A stretch of 64,000 nt of DNA from an uncultured beta proteobacterium (GCA_903892315.1 CAITHY010000087.1:1-64000); one strand, 5' to 3'. Positions 1 to 11,225 are shown, counted from the stretch's first letter. Notes: generated from the sequence alone by a model not told the origin. A program made the numbers and translations.

Positions 1-27
1 GCCAAATTATTAAAAGGACTTACCCGT

Positions 28-747
28 ATGGCCGGCCATTCGAAATGGGCCAATATTCAGCACCGCAAAGGTCGTCAGGACGAAAAACGCGGCAAGATTT
101 GGACCAAACTCATTAAAGAAATTACCGTTGCTGCCAAATTAGGCGGTGGCGATATTGCTACCAACCCGCGTTTACGCTTGGCTATTGATAAGGCCAAAGA
201 CTCTAATATGCCGAACGATAACGTGCAAAGAGCGATTCAACGCGGCACTGGCTCACTCGAAGGTGTGAACTACGAAGAAATTCGTTATGAAGGTTATGGC
301 ATGAATGGTGCTGCCATTATTGTGGATTGCTTAACCGATAACCGTACTCGCACTGTTGCTGAAGTTCGTCATGCTTTTAATAAGAATGGTGGCAATATGG
401 GCGCCGAAGGTTCAGTTGCTTTCTTATTCAAACACTGCGGCCAAATGTTGTTTGCGCCAGGCACCAGCGAAGACCAACTCATGGAAGTTGCATTGGATGC
501 TGGCGCCGAGGATGTGATTACTCATGACGACGGTTCTTTAGAGGTGTTATCCCCTGTTCCCGATTTTTCCAATGTACAAGATGCTATTAGTAAAGCAGGT
601 CTCAAGCCTGAACTAGCAACGGTTGCCATGCGTCCTGAGACCGAGATTGCCTTGGAAGGTGATCAGGCCGAAAGTATGCAGAAATTGTTAGATGCGCTTG
701 AGAATTTGGATGACGTTCAAGAAGTGTTTACGAACGCTGCACTTTAA
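28..747 (+). CDS. yebC: YebC/PmpR family DNA-binding regulatory protein
   Basis: A 239-residue protein opening with the family signature [15 protein letters not shown], at the usual length of about 240. YebC/PmpR proteins are cytoplasmic DNA-binding proteins; recent work also ties the family to translation of proline-rich stretches. The ATG at 28 follows an AGGACT-like ribosome site. Only 27 bases precede the gene in the window, so its promoter is not visible. It is the first of eight same-strand genes ending with rng at 6704. Family identity is certain; the exact role here is not. Confidence 0.95.
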   Translation: MAGHSKWANIQHRKGRQDEKRGKIWTKLIKEITVAAKLGGGDIATNPRLRLAIDKAKDSNMPNDNVQRAIQRGTGSLEGVNYEEIRYEGYGMNGAAIIVDCLTDNRTRTVAEVRHAFNKNGGNMGAEGSVAFLFKHCGQMLFAPGTSEDQLMEVALDAGAEDVITHDDGSLEVLSPVPDFSNVQDAISKAGLKPELATVAMRPETEIALEGDQAESMQKLLDALENLDDVQEVFTNAAL

Positions 748-799
748 TTTTTAAATCCATTTCCTTTAATCACCTCATTTAAATACTAGATAGCTTGTT

Positions 800-2077
800 A
801 TGAAAATTCTCTTAATCGGATCTGGCGGACGTGAACATGCGCTCGCTTGGAAGTTAGCTCAATCACCACAAGTCCAAACGGTTTATGTTGCTCCTGGCAA
901 TGGTGGTACAGCAACTGCTAAACAAACTGCTGCTGGTATTGAGAACTTACCCATCACTGGATTACAAGAGCTAGCTGATTTTGCCAAGCGCGAGAAGATT
1001 CATCTAACGGTTGTAGGTCCAGAAGCTCCATTGGCTGCCGGCATTGTGGATGTATTCCGTAATAATGGCTTACGCATTTTTGGCCCTACCCAATTAGCAG
1101 CTCAATTGGAGTCCTCTAAAGACTTTTCCAAAGCCTTTATGAAACGTCATGGCATTCCAACAGCCGATTACCAAACATTCTCTAACGCCCTAGAGGCACA
1201 CGCTTACATTGATGTCAAAGGTGCGCCGATTGTGATTAAGGCCGATGGTCTTGCCGCAGGCAAAGGTGTAGTGGTAGCTATGAGTCTTGAAGAAGCGCAT
1301 GCCGCTGTTGACATGATGCTGGCTGACAATAAATTAGGCAATGCAGGCGCCCGGGTTGTGATAGAGGAATTTCTGACCGGTGAAGAAGCGAGCTTTATCG
1401 TTCTGGTAGACGGCAAGAATGTTCTTGCATTGGCGACCAGCCAAGATCACAAGCGCTTACTCGATGCTGACCAAGGCCCAAATACTGGCGGTATGGGCGC
1501 TTACTCCCCCGCACCAGTTGTTACTCCAGAAATTCATGCCCGCGCATTGCGTGAGGTGATCATGCCAACGGTGAAGGGCATGCAAGCAGATGGCATTCCA
1601 TATACCGGTTTCTTGTATGCCGGATTAATGATCTCGCCGGATGGCAAGATCAAAACTTTGGAATTTAACTGCCGCATGGGCGACCCAGAAACACAGCCGA
1701 TCATGGCTCGTCTGCGCAGCGATCTCGTCAATGCACTAGATCATGCGGTAGATGGCACGCTCAATGAAGTGGAATTGGAATGGGATCGCCGCACCGCCCT
1801 TGGTGTAGTGCTTGCTGCCCATAAGTACCCTGATACTCCACGTACTGGAGATGTCATTACCGGCATTCCGGTGGATACCGAAGATCAAATGACCTTCCAT
1901 GCTGGCACCAAGTTACAAGATGGCAAAGTAGTGACATCGGGTGGACGTGTCCTCTGCGTTGTTGGCCTCGCCGATACCGTGCGTGGCGCTCAACAAAAAG
2001 CATATGAAGCCATCAGTCATATCCAGTTTGATGGCATGCAATATCGTCAAGATATTGGCTATCGCGCAATTAAGTAA
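800..2077 (+). CDS. purD: Phosphoribosylamine--glycine ligase (GARS)
   Basis: 425 residues, normal for PurD, which makes glycinamide ribonucleotide from phosphoribosylamine, glycine and ATP in purine synthesis. The N-terminal GSGGREHALAWKL motif, the ATP-grasp core with PNTGGMGAYSP near residue 230 and the metal-binding FNCRMGDPETQ near 290 are all present. It lies 52 bp after yebC and 21 bp before hemF. There is no strong Shine-Dalgarno before the ATG. Intact. Confidence 0.98.
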   Translation: MKILLIGSGGREHALAWKLAQSPQVQTVYVAPGNGGTATAKQTAAGIENLPITGLQELADFAKREKIHLTVVGPEAPLAAGIVDVFRNNGLRIFGPTQLAAQLESSKDFSKAFMKRHGIPTADYQTFSNALEAHAYIDVKGAPIVIKADGLAAGKGVVVAMSLEEAHAAVDMMLADNKLGNAGARVVIEEFLTGEEASFIVLVDGKNVLALATSQDHKRLLDADQGPNTGGMGAYSPAPVVTPEIHARALREVIMPTVKGMQADGIPYTGFLYAGLMISPDGKIKTLEFNCRMGDPETQPIMARLRSDLVNALDHAVDGTLNEVELEWDRRTALGVVLAAHKYPDTPRTGDVITGIPVDTEDQMTFHAGTKLQDGKVVTSGGRVLCVVGLADTVRGAQQKAYEAISHIQFDGMQYRQDIGYRAIK

Positions 2078-2098
2078 ATCCATCTAGTTAGAACATCC

Positions 2099-3031
2099 TT
2101 GCCAGATCAACAGACCCAAATCGATATCGCAACCTTAAAAGAATATTTTTTAGGCTTGCAAGATCGCATCACAAGCGCCATGAGTGCTTTAGATGGCAAG
2201 CTCTTTGTTGCTGATGAATGGCACAAGCCAGAAGACAGCAAACTCAAAGGTTATGGTCGCACTTGCATTCTGGATGGTGGCAACATTCTGGAAAAAGGTG
2301 GCGTAGGTTTCTCCCACGTCCGCGGCGATCAAATGCCTCCCTCGGCTTCGCATCATCGCCCAGAGGTAGCGGGTCGTAGCTTTGAAGCGATGGGTGTCTC
2401 ATTAGTATTTCATCCGAACAACCCTAAAGTACCTACCACCCATATGAATGTGCGCTGCTTTATTGCGCAAGCGCCTGGCAAGGAGCCTGTCTGGTGGTTT
2501 GGAGGCGGCTTTGACCTTACCCCCTATTACGGCGATGATGATGACTGCAAACACTTTCACCAAACCGCTAAAGACGCTTTAGATCCATTTGGCGAAGAGC
2601 TCTACCCTCGCTTTAAAAAATGGTGTGATGAATATTTCTATCTAAAGCATCGTGAAGAACCCCGCGGCATTGGCGGCGTTTTCTTTGATGACTTTAATGA
2701 GCTTGGGTTTGAGAAAAGTTTTGCGATGACTCGCGCAGTAGGTGATGCTTTTATTGATGCTTATTTGCCGATCGTGCAGCGCCGCTATCAAGACAGCTTC
2801 ACTCCAGAAGAAAAATCCTTCCAAGAATATCGCCGTGGTCGCTACGTGGAATATAACCTGATCTTTGATCGCGGGACTATCTTTGGCTTGCACTCGGGCG
2901 GACGTACCGAATCTATTCTGATGTCGATGCCGCCAGTAGTTCAGTGGTGGTACAACTGGCAGCCAAAGCCCGGAACTCCCGAGGCAAAGCTGTATGACTA
3001 CTACCTGAAGCCACGAGATTGGCTAGCTTGA
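2099..3031 (+). CDS. hemF: Oxygen-dependent coproporphyrinogen III oxidase
   Basis: 310 residues (the E. coli enzyme is 299). It converts coproporphyrinogen III to protoporphyrinogen IX with O2 in haem synthesis. Conserved blocks visible include [30 protein letters not shown] and [10 protein letters not shown]. The reading frame opens with TTG at 2099; no ATG fits upstream and the ribosome site is weak, so the start is provisional. The 3' end overlaps the nadD start region by 13 bp, suggesting coupled translation. Confidence 0.96.
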   Translation: MPDQQTQIDIATLKEYFLGLQDRITSAMSALDGKLFVADEWHKPEDSKLKGYGRTCILDGGNILEKGGVGFSHVRGDQMPPSASHHRPEVAGRSFEAMGVSLVFHPNNPKVPTTHMNVRCFIAQAPGKEPVWWFGGGFDLTPYYGDDDDCKHFHQTAKDALDPFGEELYPRFKKWCDEYFYLKHREEPRGIGGVFFDDFNELGFEKSFAMTRAVGDAFIDAYLPIVQRRYQDSFTPEEKSFQEYRRGRYVEYNLIFDRGTIFGLHSGGRTESILMSMPPVVQWWYNWQPKPGTPEAKLYDYYLKPRDWLA

Positions 3032-3717
3032 ACGATATCCAGAAAATTGGCATTCTCGGGGGTACATTTGATCCCCCTCATGTGGGCCATTTGAGACTAG
3101 CTACGCATTTTGCAAAGTTGCTCCATTTGGATGCGCTACTACTCATCCCGAGTGGTGAGCCCTGGCAAAAAGGCGCCAGCATTACTTCAGCAGAAATGCG
3201 CTTGAAGTTGACTGAAGCTGCCGGTATCGATTTAGCCCGAGCATTCCTATATCTGCAGATAGCTACTCAAATAGGTGTTGATCGCATAGAAATTGATCGA
3301 GCTGGACCGAGTTATGCAATTGACACTGTGAAAGCTTTGCGTGAGCGCTTTGGAGCAAACGCTAGCCTAACTTGGCTAATGGGGGCGGATTCTCTTGTTG
3401 CCCTCCCTAGCTGGAATTCATGGGAAAAGCTGAGCCAGTATGTCAATTTTGCGGTGGCGACCAGGCCACATCATGATTTAAGACTAGAAATAAGCTCCGA
3501 AGTGGATCAACTCCTGAAAACCCATCAAACATCCACCGCTAAAGCCCTTGAAAATAGCGCTGCAGGCCTCATATACATCGATGAAAGCCTGAATATTGAT
3601 CTATCCTCAACTGCGTTACGAGAGCGCCTCAAATCCAGCTCAAGGAGCTCTATAGCATCCGAGCAAATTCCAACCCACACCCTAGAAATCATTACAAATC
3701 TGGGCTTGTATCAGTAA
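3019..3717 (+). CDS. nadD: Nicotinate-nucleotide adenylyltransferase
   Basis: 232 residues with the nucleotidyltransferase signature [11 protein letters not shown] close to the N terminus and a C-terminal SSTALRERL block (the family ISSTxIR motif). It adenylylates nicotinate mononucleotide in NAD synthesis. Start candidates are TTG at 3019 or TTG at 3028, the latter overlapping the hemF stop; neither has a clear ribosome site, so coupled translation is likely. A 45-bp gap precedes rsfS, a common nadD-rsfS-rlmH order in proteobacteria. Confidence 0.95.
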   Translation: MASLNDIQKIGILGGTFDPPHVGHLRLATHFAKLLHLDALLLIPSGEPWQKGASITSAEMRLKLTEAAGIDLARAFLYLQIATQIGVDRIEIDRAGPSYAIDTVKALRERFGANASLTWLMGADSLVALPSWNSWEKLSQYVNFAVATRPHHDLRLEISSEVDQLLKTHQTSTAKALENSAAGLIYIDESLNIDLSSTALRERLKSSSRSSIASEQIPTHTLEIITNLGLYQ

Positions 3718-3762
3718 TCAAGCTAAGATCATCCTAAATAGAAAAATTATTGCCGAGAATAT

Positions 3763-4152
3763 ATGGACTTACGTAAATTACAACGCGTCGTGATTGATGC
3801 CCTAGAAGATGTTAAAGCACAAGATATCCGCGTGTATGACACCACTAAATTGAGTGAGTTATTTGATCGAGTAGTCATTGCTACTGGCTCAAGCAACCGT
3901 CAAACCCGCTCTTTAGCAATGTCAGTCAAAGAAGAAGTAAATGCTAAAGGCGGTGAAGTGATCTCCATTGAAGGTTTAGAAACCGGTGAATGGGTATTGG
4001 TGGATTGTGGCGATATCGTCGTACATATTTTGCAACCGATGTTGCGCTCTTACTATCAGCTTGAAGGTATGTGGGGTGCGAAACCGGTGCGCGTGAAATT
4101 AGCCGGTGACAAAGGTCTTGTTAAGGCCAGCGAATCTGAAGACGACGAGTAA
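3763..4152 (+). CDS. rsfS: Ribosome silencing factor RsfS
   Basis: 129 residues of the RsfS/YbeB/iojap family. These proteins bind ribosomal protein uL14 and block subunit joining when nutrients are low. The blocks [25 protein letters not shown] and [15 protein letters not shown] are typical. The acidic tail (SESEDDE) is variable in the family. It sits between nadD and rlmH, the conserved order. Confidence 0.96.
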   Translation: MDLRKLQRVVIDALEDVKAQDIRVYDTTKLSELFDRVVIATGSSNRQTRSLAMSVKEEVNAKGGEVISIEGLETGEWVLVDCGDIVVHILQPMLRSYYQLEGMWGAKPVRVKLAGDKGLVKASESEDDE

Positions 4153-4172
4153 TTTCGGCGTCACTTGCAGCA

Positions 4173-4616
4173 ATGCGACTTACCATCGTTTCTGTTGGTC
4201 ATAAAATGCCTGATTGGGTTGCCACGGCAACCCATGACTACATCAAAAGAATGCCAGCCGATTGCAGTATTGAAATCAAAGAGATCAAACCAGATCTCAC
4301 ACCCGCAAAAGAAGCCGTCAAAATTGCCGCAGCCATTCCTAAGGGATCCAGAGTGATTGCCCTGGATGAGCGAGGCAAAGACCAAACTACCCAGAACTTG
4401 GCTACTCAACTAGCTAGCTGGCGCCAAGATGGCTTTGACATTACCTTTTTAATTGGTGGTGCAGACGGCTTGGATCCCAGCCTGAAATCTGGTGCGCAAG
4501 CGATGTGGCGACTATCCAGTTTGACCTTGCCACATGCCATGGCCAGAGTCATGTTAGTAGAGCAGCTTTATCGAGCCTGGACTATTCTGCAAGGCCACCC
4601 CTACCATCGCGAGTAA
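4173..4616 (+). CDS. rlmH: 23S rRNA (pseudouridine1915-N3)-methyltransferase
   Basis: 147 residues, close to the 155 of E. coli RlmH. This SPOUT-class enzyme methylates pseudouridine 1915 of 23S rRNA. The SAM-binding knot is visible as [14 protein letters not shown] followed by [15 protein letters not shown], and the C terminus ends in the family-typical HPYHRE. It starts 20 bp after rsfS; maf begins four bases after its stop. Confidence 0.97.
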   Translation: MRLTIVSVGHKMPDWVATATHDYIKRMPADCSIEIKEIKPDLTPAKEAVKIAAAIPKGSRVIALDERGKDQTTQNLATQLASWRQDGFDITFLIGGADGLDPSLKSGAQAMWRLSSLTLPHAMARVMLVEQLYRAWTILQGHPYHRE

Positions 4617-4620
4617 TCCG

Positions 4621-5244
4621 TTGAACTCTTTTATTTATCTCGCTTCGCAAAGTCCTCGCCGCCAAGAGCTCTTAAAGCAAATGGGCATTCGCTTTGAAAT
4701 GCTGCTCCCCAGTCCTGATGAAGATAGTGAGAGTATCGAAACTCCCCTCCCACAAGAAAAAGCACGCACCTATGTAGAGCGCGTCACCTTAGCAAAAAGT
4801 GCTGCCGCACTCACTAGATGGAAAAACAGCGGTTTGCCTTGGGCCCCGATTCTTTGTGCCGATACTACTGTGAGCTTACCCAATCATCCTGATGGTGAAA
4901 TTCTGGGCAAACCGAGCGATGCGGTTGATGCCGCCCGAATTTTGACCATGCTCAGCGGCAAAGTACATGAAGTACTGAGCTCGGTAGCTGTGACCATTAG
5001 CCCCAATGAAAAACCAATCCAGTTAGTACAGGTTTCTGAAGTTCAGTTTGCTGATTTATCGAATGAACAGATAGCTGCCTACATCGCCAGCGGCGAACCC
5101 TTTGGTAAGGCTGGCGCCTATGGCATACAGGGCCTAGGTGGGGCCTTTATTCCTTTAATTCGGGGCAGCTATAGCGGTATCATGGGTCTACCCATTTATG
5201 AAACGAAGCTTTTACTAGATCGCGCCCAAGTCCGCAGCATATGA
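4621..5244 (+). CDS. Maf-type dTTP/UTP nucleotide pyrophosphatase
   Basis: 207 residues. SQSPRRQELL at the N terminus and the CADTTV block carry the nucleotide and metal-binding residues. The block SGEPFGKAGAYGIQGLGG resembles the YhdE (dTTP/UTP) branch rather than the YceF branch. Maf proteins hydrolyse non-canonical or excess nucleotides. The start is TTG at 4621. The last four bases overlap the rng start (ATGA), so the two are probably co-translated. Confidence 0.92.
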   Translation: MNSFIYLASQSPRRQELLKQMGIRFEMLLPSPDEDSESIETPLPQEKARTYVERVTLAKSAAALTRWKNSGLPWAPILCADTTVSLPNHPDGEILGKPSDAVDAARILTMLSGKVHEVLSSVAVTISPNEKPIQLVQVSEVQFADLSNEQIAAYIASGEPFGKAGAYGIQGLGGAFIPLIRGSYSGIMGLPIYETKLLLDRAQVRSI

Positions 5245-6704
5245 ACGAAGAAATACTGATTAATATCACTCCGCAAGAAACGCGCGTTGCTTTAATTCAG
5301 CAAGGGGCAGTTCAAGAGTTACAGATTGAGCGCACTCGTCAACGCGGCATTGTGGGCAATATCTATTTAGCCAAAGTAGTTCGTGTACTGCCAGGCATGC
5401 AATCGGCATTTATCGAAATCGGTCTTGAGCGCACTGCTTTTATGCATGTGGCAGACATCACACAAAATAATCCCCAGGCACAAATTGAAAAATTATTGTT
5501 TGAAGGGCAAACACTGTTAGTGCAGGTATTAAAAGATCCCCTGGGAACTAAAGGCGCGCGCTTAACAACCCAACTGAGTATTGCTGGACGCAATTTAGTC
5601 TATCTACCACCAGCAGGTAGTGATACCGCTACTGAAAAATATATTGGCGTTTCTCAACGGATTGATCAACCCGAAGAACGCGAAGCTATTAAGGTACGTC
5701 TTGCAGGCCTGATGGCTGAAGACGAAAAAGGCGGCATCATCGTCCGCACTAGCGCTCAAGATGCATCCGACACAGAACTACAGCACGACATGCTTTACCT
5801 ACGTACTACCTGGGAAAACATTCATGCAGCCATGAAGCATAATCCAGCGCCTACCCTGCTCTATCAGGACCTTAGCCTAGCAGAGCGGGTGTTACGGGAT
5901 GTTGCGGGAGAAGAAACGACACAGATCCGCGTGGATTCTGCTGAAAATTTTGAGAAGCTCAAAGCATTTACGAATGCCTACATGCCTAACCTTTTAGGTA
6001 AGCTGACCTTGCATCGTGGCGAACGCGCGCTCTTTGACTTATTTGATGTTGATACTGAGATTAATAAAGCGCTTGGTCGCCGAGTCGATCTCAAGTCTGG
6101 CGGCTATCTGATGATTGATCAAACCGAGTCTATGACGACGATTGATGTGAACACGGGTAGTTATGTAGGCGCACGCAATCTTGATGACACCGTCTTTAAA
6201 ACAAATCTGGAAGCAGCGCAAGCAATTGCACGCCAACTCCGTCTACGCAATTTGGGCGGAATCATCATTATCGACTTCATTGATATGGTCAGCAAAGATC
6301 ATCAAGAGTCCGTACTGCATGAACTCAAACGCAATCTTGAGCGTGATCATGCGCGCACTTCAGTCAGCGACTTTTCTGCATTGGGCTTAGTGGAAATGAC
6401 CCGCAAAAGGACGCGGGAGTCCTTAGCTCACATCACCTGCGAGCCGTGTGCTACCTGCCTTGGCAAGGGTGAGATTAAAACAGCCCAAACGATTTGTTAT
6501 GAGATTTTGCGAGAAATTGTGCGCGAGCATCGCCAATTTAATCCACGTGAATTTAGGATTGTGGCTGCGCCGGATGTGATTGACTTATTCCTGGAGGAAG
6601 AAAATCAATTCTTAGCGCAGTTAGGGGATTTCATTGGGAAGCCCATTACCCTGCAAGCGGAGGGCAGCTTCCGCCAAGAGCAATACGATATTGTTCTGAG
6701 TTAG
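5241..6704 (+). CDS. rng: Ribonuclease G
   Basis: 487 residues against 489 in E. coli. RNase G is an endonuclease for 5S/16S rRNA maturation and mRNA decay. An S1-type domain occupies about residues 38-120. The catalytic-core motifs TTIDVNTG and IIIIDFIDM are present, as is the zinc-link CEPCATC near residue 404. It lacks the long C-terminal scaffold of RNase E, which fixes it as RNase G. It is the last gene of the operon that starts with yebC. Confidence 0.96.
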   Translation: MNEEILINITPQETRVALIQQGAVQELQIERTRQRGIVGNIYLAKVVRVLPGMQSAFIEIGLERTAFMHVADITQNNPQAQIEKLLFEGQTLLVQVLKDPLGTKGARLTTQLSIAGRNLVYLPPAGSDTATEKYIGVSQRIDQPEEREAIKVRLAGLMAEDEKGGIIVRTSAQDASDTELQHDMLYLRTTWENIHAAMKHNPAPTLLYQDLSLAERVLRDVAGEETTQIRVDSAENFEKLKAFTNAYMPNLLGKLTLHRGERALFDLFDVDTEINKALGRRVDLKSGGYLMIDQTESMTTIDVNTGSYVGARNLDDTVFKTNLEAAQAIARQLRLRNLGGIIIIDFIDMVSKDHQESVLHELKRNLERDHARTSVSDFSALGLVEMTRKRTRESLAHITCEPCATCLGKGEIKTAQTICYEILREIVREHRQFNPREFRIVAAPDVIDLFLEEENQFLAQLGDFIGKPITLQAEGSFRQEQYDIVLS

Positions 6705-6713
6705 TTTTCTGAA

Positions 6714-8477
6714 TCAAGCGTTGGAGAATTGGATGCGATGTAAGTTCGCATACAAGCCATCATGCTGAATTAAATCTTCGTGACAGCCATTCTCAACAAT
6801 CTTGCCATGCTCCAGAACCACAATCCTGTCAGCGTGTTCAATAGTAGATAAACGATGCGCAATCACCAAGGTCGTTCTGTTGGCCATTAAGGTATCGAGC
6901 GCTTCCTGAACCTGACGCTCAGACTCAGAATCCAAGGCAGATGTGGCTTCATCCAGAATCAAAATGGGCGCATCTTTATAGATAGCGCGGGCAATGGCCA
7001 AACGCTGGCGTTGCCCACCAGACAGGCGATTGCCGTTATCCCCCACCATAGAATCAATACCCTCCGGTAATTCTTTGATCATAGCGCTGAGATTGGCGGC
7101 CTCCAGGGCCTCCATCACGCGACCACGATCAATTCCATCCTGACTTCCGGCGCCATAAGCGACGTTAGCGGCAATAGTGTCATTAAAAAGAATGACGTCT
7201 TGACTCACAAATGCAATTTGTCGACGGACATCTGACAGCACAATATCTTCTAGCGGTATATCGTCCAAGTAAATATGACCACTAGCAGGCTTGAAGAATC
7301 GGGGCAATAAATTGACCAGGGTCGACTTACCACCACCAGAAGGCCCTACGAATGCAACTACTTCACCAGGTTTGATGGTGAGATTGATATTGCTTAAAGC
7401 ATCTTTTCGATCATCTTGTTGTTCATATGAAAATCCAACATCCTCAAAGCGAATGCCGCCCTGAGTTTTATCCAAGTGAGTCATCTTGAGTCTACGGCCC
7501 TCATCCTCTTCAAATGGCTGATCCATTAATCCAAAGATCATTTCTGCGGCAGTCAAGCCACGCTGCAAAGGTTGATTAATGTCAGCTAAATGCTTTAAAG
7601 GAGAAATCACCAACATCATGGCGGTAATAAAAGCAGCAAATCCACCTACAGTAGTGCCTTCAGTAGCCGACTGCATCAAGGCAATTACCAGCACCACCGA
7701 TAAAGCCATAGAGGCAATAAGTTGAGTAATTGGCTGATTTAGGCCGCCAGCAACTGCGGACTTCAAGGCAAACTGGCGCAAGCGTTCAGCCTTTTGCATG
7801 AAGCGAGACATTTCATATTCTTCCGCACCATGCACTTTGACAATCTTATATCCAGCTGCAGCTTCTTCCACAATATAAGCAAGATCGCTCGTCAGCGTTT
7901 GCTGCTCTCTGTTAAGAGACCTTAAGCGACGATTAATCTTGCTCATGATGAATGCAATCATAGGAAAAATAATCAAGACGACTAAAGTAAGCTGCCAATT
8001 CAGATAAATCAAGTAACCAATCAGTCCTACTACCGTTAGAGAGTCGCGCACCAAGCTAATTAACATTCCACCCATGACAGAGAGAACGTTATTGACCTCA
8101 AAGACAACAGCATTAATCAGATTTGATGCTGAGTTCTTTTGAAAAAAAGTTGTTTTTGCGTGCAAGAGTGTTTGAAACATCTGCTTGCGTAATTTAAGAA
8201 GAATCGAATTAATGACTCTCGTCAGTAAATAGCTCGATAGAAACTGAGCCAAACTTCGAACCAAGGCCAAGCCAACCAAGAAAATGGGCACCTGCCAGAG
8301 TTTGCTATTGAGCTGACCTGTAAAGCCTCTGTCAAGCAAAGGCTTCATTAAGGCGGGGATTGAGGTCTCGGAGGCGGCAACTACAGCCATAGCCAATAAG
8401 GACCCAACAATCAGGCCAATATGGGGCTTGAGATAGGTAATTAAGCGATTTAGGGCGGTACGGTCTTGAGCATTCAT
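6714..8477 (-). CDS. msbA: Lipid A export permease/ATP-binding protein MsbA
   Basis: An ABC exporter half-transporter that flips lipid A-core across the inner membrane. I place the start at the ATG ending at 8477 ([12 protein letters not shown]), giving 587 residues as expected for MsbA. The longer open frame to 8627 is antisense to the neighbouring glycosyltransferase. Six membrane segments are followed by an ATPase with Walker [11 protein letters not shown], signature [14 protein letters not shown], Walker [13 protein letters not shown] and the H-loop in VIAHRLS. The divergent glycosyltransferase starts only 10 bp away. Confidence 0.95.
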   Translation of the reverse strand: MNAQDRTALNRLITYLKPHIGLIVGSLLAMAVVAASETSIPALMKPLLDRGFTGQLNSKLWQVPIFLVGLALVRSLAQFLSSYLLTRVINSILLKLRKQMFQTLLHAKTTFFQKNSASNLINAVVFEVNNVLSVMGGMLISLVRDSLTVVGLIGYLIYLNWQLTLVVLIIFPMIAFIMSKINRRLRSLNREQQTLTSDLAYIVEEAAAGYKIVKVHGAEEYEMSRFMQKAERLRQFALKSAVAGGLNQPITQLIASMALSVVLVIALMQSATEGTTVGGFAAFITAMMLVISPLKHLADINQPLQRGLTAAEMIFGLMDQPFEEDEGRRLKMTHLDKTQGGIRFEDVGFSYEQQDDRKDALSNINLTIKPGEVVAFVGPSGGGKSTLVNLLPRFFKPASGHIYLDDIPLEDIVLSDVRRQIAFVSQDVILFNDTIAANVAYGAGSQDGIDRGRVMEALEAANLSAMIKELPEGIDSMVGDNGNRLSGGQRQRLAIARAIYKDAPILILDEATSALDSESERQVQEALDTLMANRTTLVIAHRLSTIEHADRIVVLEHGKIVENGCHEDLIQHDGLYANLHRIQFSNA

Positions 8478-8487
8478 ATAATGAATT

Positions 8488-9249
8488 ATGCCCACCTTAT
8501 CAGTCATACTCATCACTCGCAATGAAGAGGCCAATTTGGACGATTGTCTGGCCTCCCTAGAGGGGATCGCCCAGCAGATCGTAGTTGTCGATAGCAATAG
8601 CTCTGACCGCACCCTAGAGATAGCCAAACGCTATGGGGCAACCTTAGCCCAGCCGTCTGATTGGCCCGGTTTTGGGCCCCAGAAGAATCGCGCCCTAGAT
8701 CAAGCTACTAGCGAATGGGTCCTCTCTCTAGATGCCGATGAAAGGCTGACCCCGGCCCTAAAGTCAGAAATTCTGACGGCGATTCACCATAGTGCCCATG
8801 TAGATTGCTTTGCCATCCCAAGGCTGTCTTGGTATTGCGGACGCTTTATCCGCCACTCTGGCTGGAGTCCAGATTATGTCGATCGTTTATTTAAACGAGG
8901 CACTGCCCGCTTCTCAGACGATTTAGTTCATGAACGTCTGATTCCAAATGGCCAAGTCGCCAAGCTAGAAAATCCGATGCTGCATTACAGCTTCATGAAT
9001 TACTCTCAAGTACTTCAGAAACTCGATCGCTATTCCACCGCCTCTGCAGAGCAAGCCTTTGCCAGAGGCAAAACTAGTAGCCCACTTAAAGCAGTGCTGC
9101 ATGGAGTTTGGGCATTTTTCCGAACGTATGTTTTGCGTGCAGGATTCCTAGATGGCCCCCAAGGATTTGCATTAGCCGTATCCAATGGCCAGGGAACCTA
9201 TTATCGCTATCTCAAGTTATGGCACCTGAATCAGGAAGCCGGTAAATGA
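8488..9249 (+). CDS. Family 2 glycosyltransferase, WaaE/KdtX-like (LPS core)
   Basis: 253 residues with a GT-A fold: N-terminal [17 protein letters not shown], the nucleotide-sugar motif [11 protein letters not shown] and the metal-binding SLDADERL. The overall pattern matches WaaE/KdtX-type LPS core glucosyltransferases. It overlaps the next glycosyltransferase by 4 bp and lies next to msbA, consistent with LPS core assembly on the cytoplasmic face. The acceptor sugar cannot be read from sequence. Confidence 0.85.
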   Translation: MPTLSVILITRNEEANLDDCLASLEGIAQQIVVVDSNSSDRTLEIAKRYGATLAQPSDWPGFGPQKNRALDQATSEWVLSLDADERLTPALKSEILTAIHHSAHVDCFAIPRLSWYCGRFIRHSGWSPDYVDRLFKRGTARFSDDLVHERLIPNGQVAKLENPMLHYSFMNYSQVLQKLDRYSTASAEQAFARGKTSSPLKAVLHGVWAFFRTYVLRAGFLDGPQGFALAVSNGQGTYYRYLKLWHLNQEAGK

Positions 9250-10025
9250 TTTCGATTTTATTGGCTACGTACAACTGGCCGCAAGCGCTCAAGCTGTGCC
9301 TAGAATCGCTAGCCACCCAATCCGATCAGCACTTTGAAATTATCATTGCTGATGATGGTTCCACTGAGAGTACAAAACACCTCATTGAATCTATTCAAGG
9401 TTCACACCCTGCTTCTATCACCCATCTTTGGCAAGAAGACCAAGGGTTTCAAAAAACCAAAATCCTCAATAAAGCAATTGCTGCAGCCCATGGCGACTAT
9501 CTGGTTTTTCTAGATGGTGATTGCATTGTCCAGCCAGACTTTGTAGCACGTCATCGTGCGTTGGCACAAAAGGGTTACTTAGTCACCGGTAGTAGAGTTC
9601 TACTGAATGACAGCCTCACCACTGAATTGCTCACCTGGCCTCAATGGAATTTTGAGCGCTTTTGCTCAAACCTGATTAGCAAGCGAATTAGTGGGGGAAT
9701 TAATAAATACTGGCCCCTCAAGATAAAACTGGGTAATGGGTCTTGGCGTAATTATAAAAAATTCGTTTGGCGCCGCATCAAGGGTTGCAATATGGCTTGC
9801 TGGAAGGCTGATGCTGAAGCTATTAATGGCTTTGATGAAACCATGACAGGTTGGGGTCATGAGGATGCGGATTTTATCTTCCGCTTACAACATCATCGCA
9901 TCCGCCGCAAGTCAGGATCATGGTCTACTGAGGTGCTTCATCTCTTTCACAAGATCCATGATCAAAGTAACGCCGCAGAGAATGCTCGACGGGTTCGCGA
10001 GAAGATCTTGGCGAAGGCCCTTTGA
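9246..10025 (+). CDS. Family 2 glycosyltransferase with galactosyltransferase-like C terminus
   Basis: 259 residues. SILLATYNWPQALKLCL and ADDGSTEST form the nucleotide-binding half, and VFLDGDCIVQ carries the DxD-type metal site. GFDETMTGWGHEDADF near residue 205 is the C-terminal motif seen in galactosyltransferase-like GT2 enzymes. It overlaps both neighbours by 4 bp, so three glycosyltransferases form one translationally coupled set. Sugar specificity is unknown. Confidence 0.85.
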   Translation: MISILLATYNWPQALKLCLESLATQSDQHFEIIIADDGSTESTKHLIESIQGSHPASITHLWQEDQGFQKTKILNKAIAAAHGDYLVFLDGDCIVQPDFVARHRALAQKGYLVTGSRVLLNDSLTTELLTWPQWNFERFCSNLISKRISGGINKYWPLKIKLGNGSWRNYKKFVWRRIKGCNMACWKADAEAINGFDETMTGWGHEDADFIFRLQHHRIRRKSGSWSTEVLHLFHKIHDQSNAAENARRVREKILAKAL

Positions 10026-11197
10026 GTCTTCGTGCTGCTATGACCAAATATTCCACATTCAAACCTAAAAGAGTTTTATTCATTGCCACCAGGCAAATTG
10101 GTGATGTCTTGGTAACCACACCCCTGATTAGCAAGGCGCGCGAGCTCTGGCCGGATGCGGAGTTTCATTTTTTAGGCTATCGCGGGAAGTTAGAAATGCT
10201 CCATGGCAATCCCGACATTGCTGCAGTGATTGAAACTTCGGATCGACCTGGCTTTAGTGAATATCTCACCCTCTTTAATCGCTTGTTTCAACGCTATGAC
10301 TTGGCAGTGGTTACACAACCCAGCGACCGCGCTTACTTGTATGGTCTTGTAGCGGCTTTTAGAAGAGTTGGTGTCCTAGGTGGTCACCCCCAAGGCAAGG
10401 ATGCACAAGATCAACAAAAACGAAGTAAGAGCGAGAAACAAAATGCTTGGAAGAAATTCTTCTGCATGCACACCGTAGATGTTGACTACTTTGAGCAGCA
10501 TGTCATTACCGAAAAGCTTCGCCTACTGGAGGTGTTCTTTAAAAACCCTGCTGAGTTATTTTCTAAACCGATCTCGGTTACCCCGCCTGAAGGCGAGCCT
10601 TTAAATCCGGCGATTACAAACGAACTCAAGCAGCCCTACGTTGTTGTGCACCCGGGACCACTGACGGCCTATAAACGTTGGCCGCTAGCGTATTGGCAAG
10701 AACTCATTACCTGGCTCGTAATACAGAACTTCCAGGTGGTATTGAGTGCTTCACCTGCTAAGCAAGATGTACAACTCAATCACGACATCATCTCCCTATT
10801 GGATGAACAAACCCAAATAAAAGTCATTAATGCCGCTGGTAAGTTATCAATTCCTCAAGCGGGCACCTTGATTCGTGGCGCTGCTTTATATATCGGGGTT
10901 GATACCTCGATCACCCATTTGGCAGCAGCATGCAATACCCCAACGATCACCCTCTTTGGCGCAACCCCGCCAACGAACTTTGGCCCATGGCCTAACGATT
11001 TCATTGGTGAACAGCCGTATCAATTACGCGCCCGCACCCAAACTGTAGGTAATGTCACCATTTTGCAAGGCCCTGGAGAATGCGTGCCTTGTCGTAAAGC
11101 AGGTTGCCTAGATAAGGCTGATAGCTATAGCGAGTGCCTGGATTTACTTGAGCCTGAGCAAGTGATTGAGGCCATTCAGAAAGCATTGCCAAACTAA
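10022..11197 (+). CDS. Family 9 glycosyltransferase (heptosyltransferase-like)
   Basis: An ADP-heptose:LPS heptosyltransferase-type protein of 391 residues from TTG at 10022, or 385 from the ATG at 10040. The latter begins directly before the core KRVLFIATRQIGDVLVTTPL. The C-terminal donor-binding region contains VVHPGPL and the GVDTSITHLAAACNTPTITLFG motif typical of GT9. A Cys-rich stretch near the end (CVPCRKAGCLDKADSYSEC) is also seen in WaaQ-like members. Probably adds heptose to the LPS inner core. Confidence 0.86.
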   Translation: MSLRAAMTKYSTFKPKRVLFIATRQIGDVLVTTPLISKARELWPDAEFHFLGYRGKLEMLHGNPDIAAVIETSDRPGFSEYLTLFNRLFQRYDLAVVTQPSDRAYLYGLVAAFRRVGVLGGHPQGKDAQDQQKRSKSEKQNAWKKFFCMHTVDVDYFEQHVITEKLRLLEVFFKNPAELFSKPISVTPPEGEPLNPAITNELKQPYVVVHPGPLTAYKRWPLAYWQELITWLVIQNFQVVLSASPAKQDVQLNHDIISLLDEQTQIKVINAAGKLSIPQAGTLIRGAALYIGVDTSITHLAAACNTPTITLFGATPPTNFGPWPNDFIGEQPYQLRARTQTVGNVTILQGPGECVPCRKAGCLDKADSYSECLDLLEPEQVIEAIQKALPN

Positions 11198-11225
11198 ATC
11201 AATGGCCAATACTGCAATACAGTGT

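Noticed and set aside
8478..8627. 50-codon N-terminal extension of msbA
   Set aside because: Antisense to the glycosyltransferase gene and longer than the family; the ATG at 8477 gives normal MsbA length.
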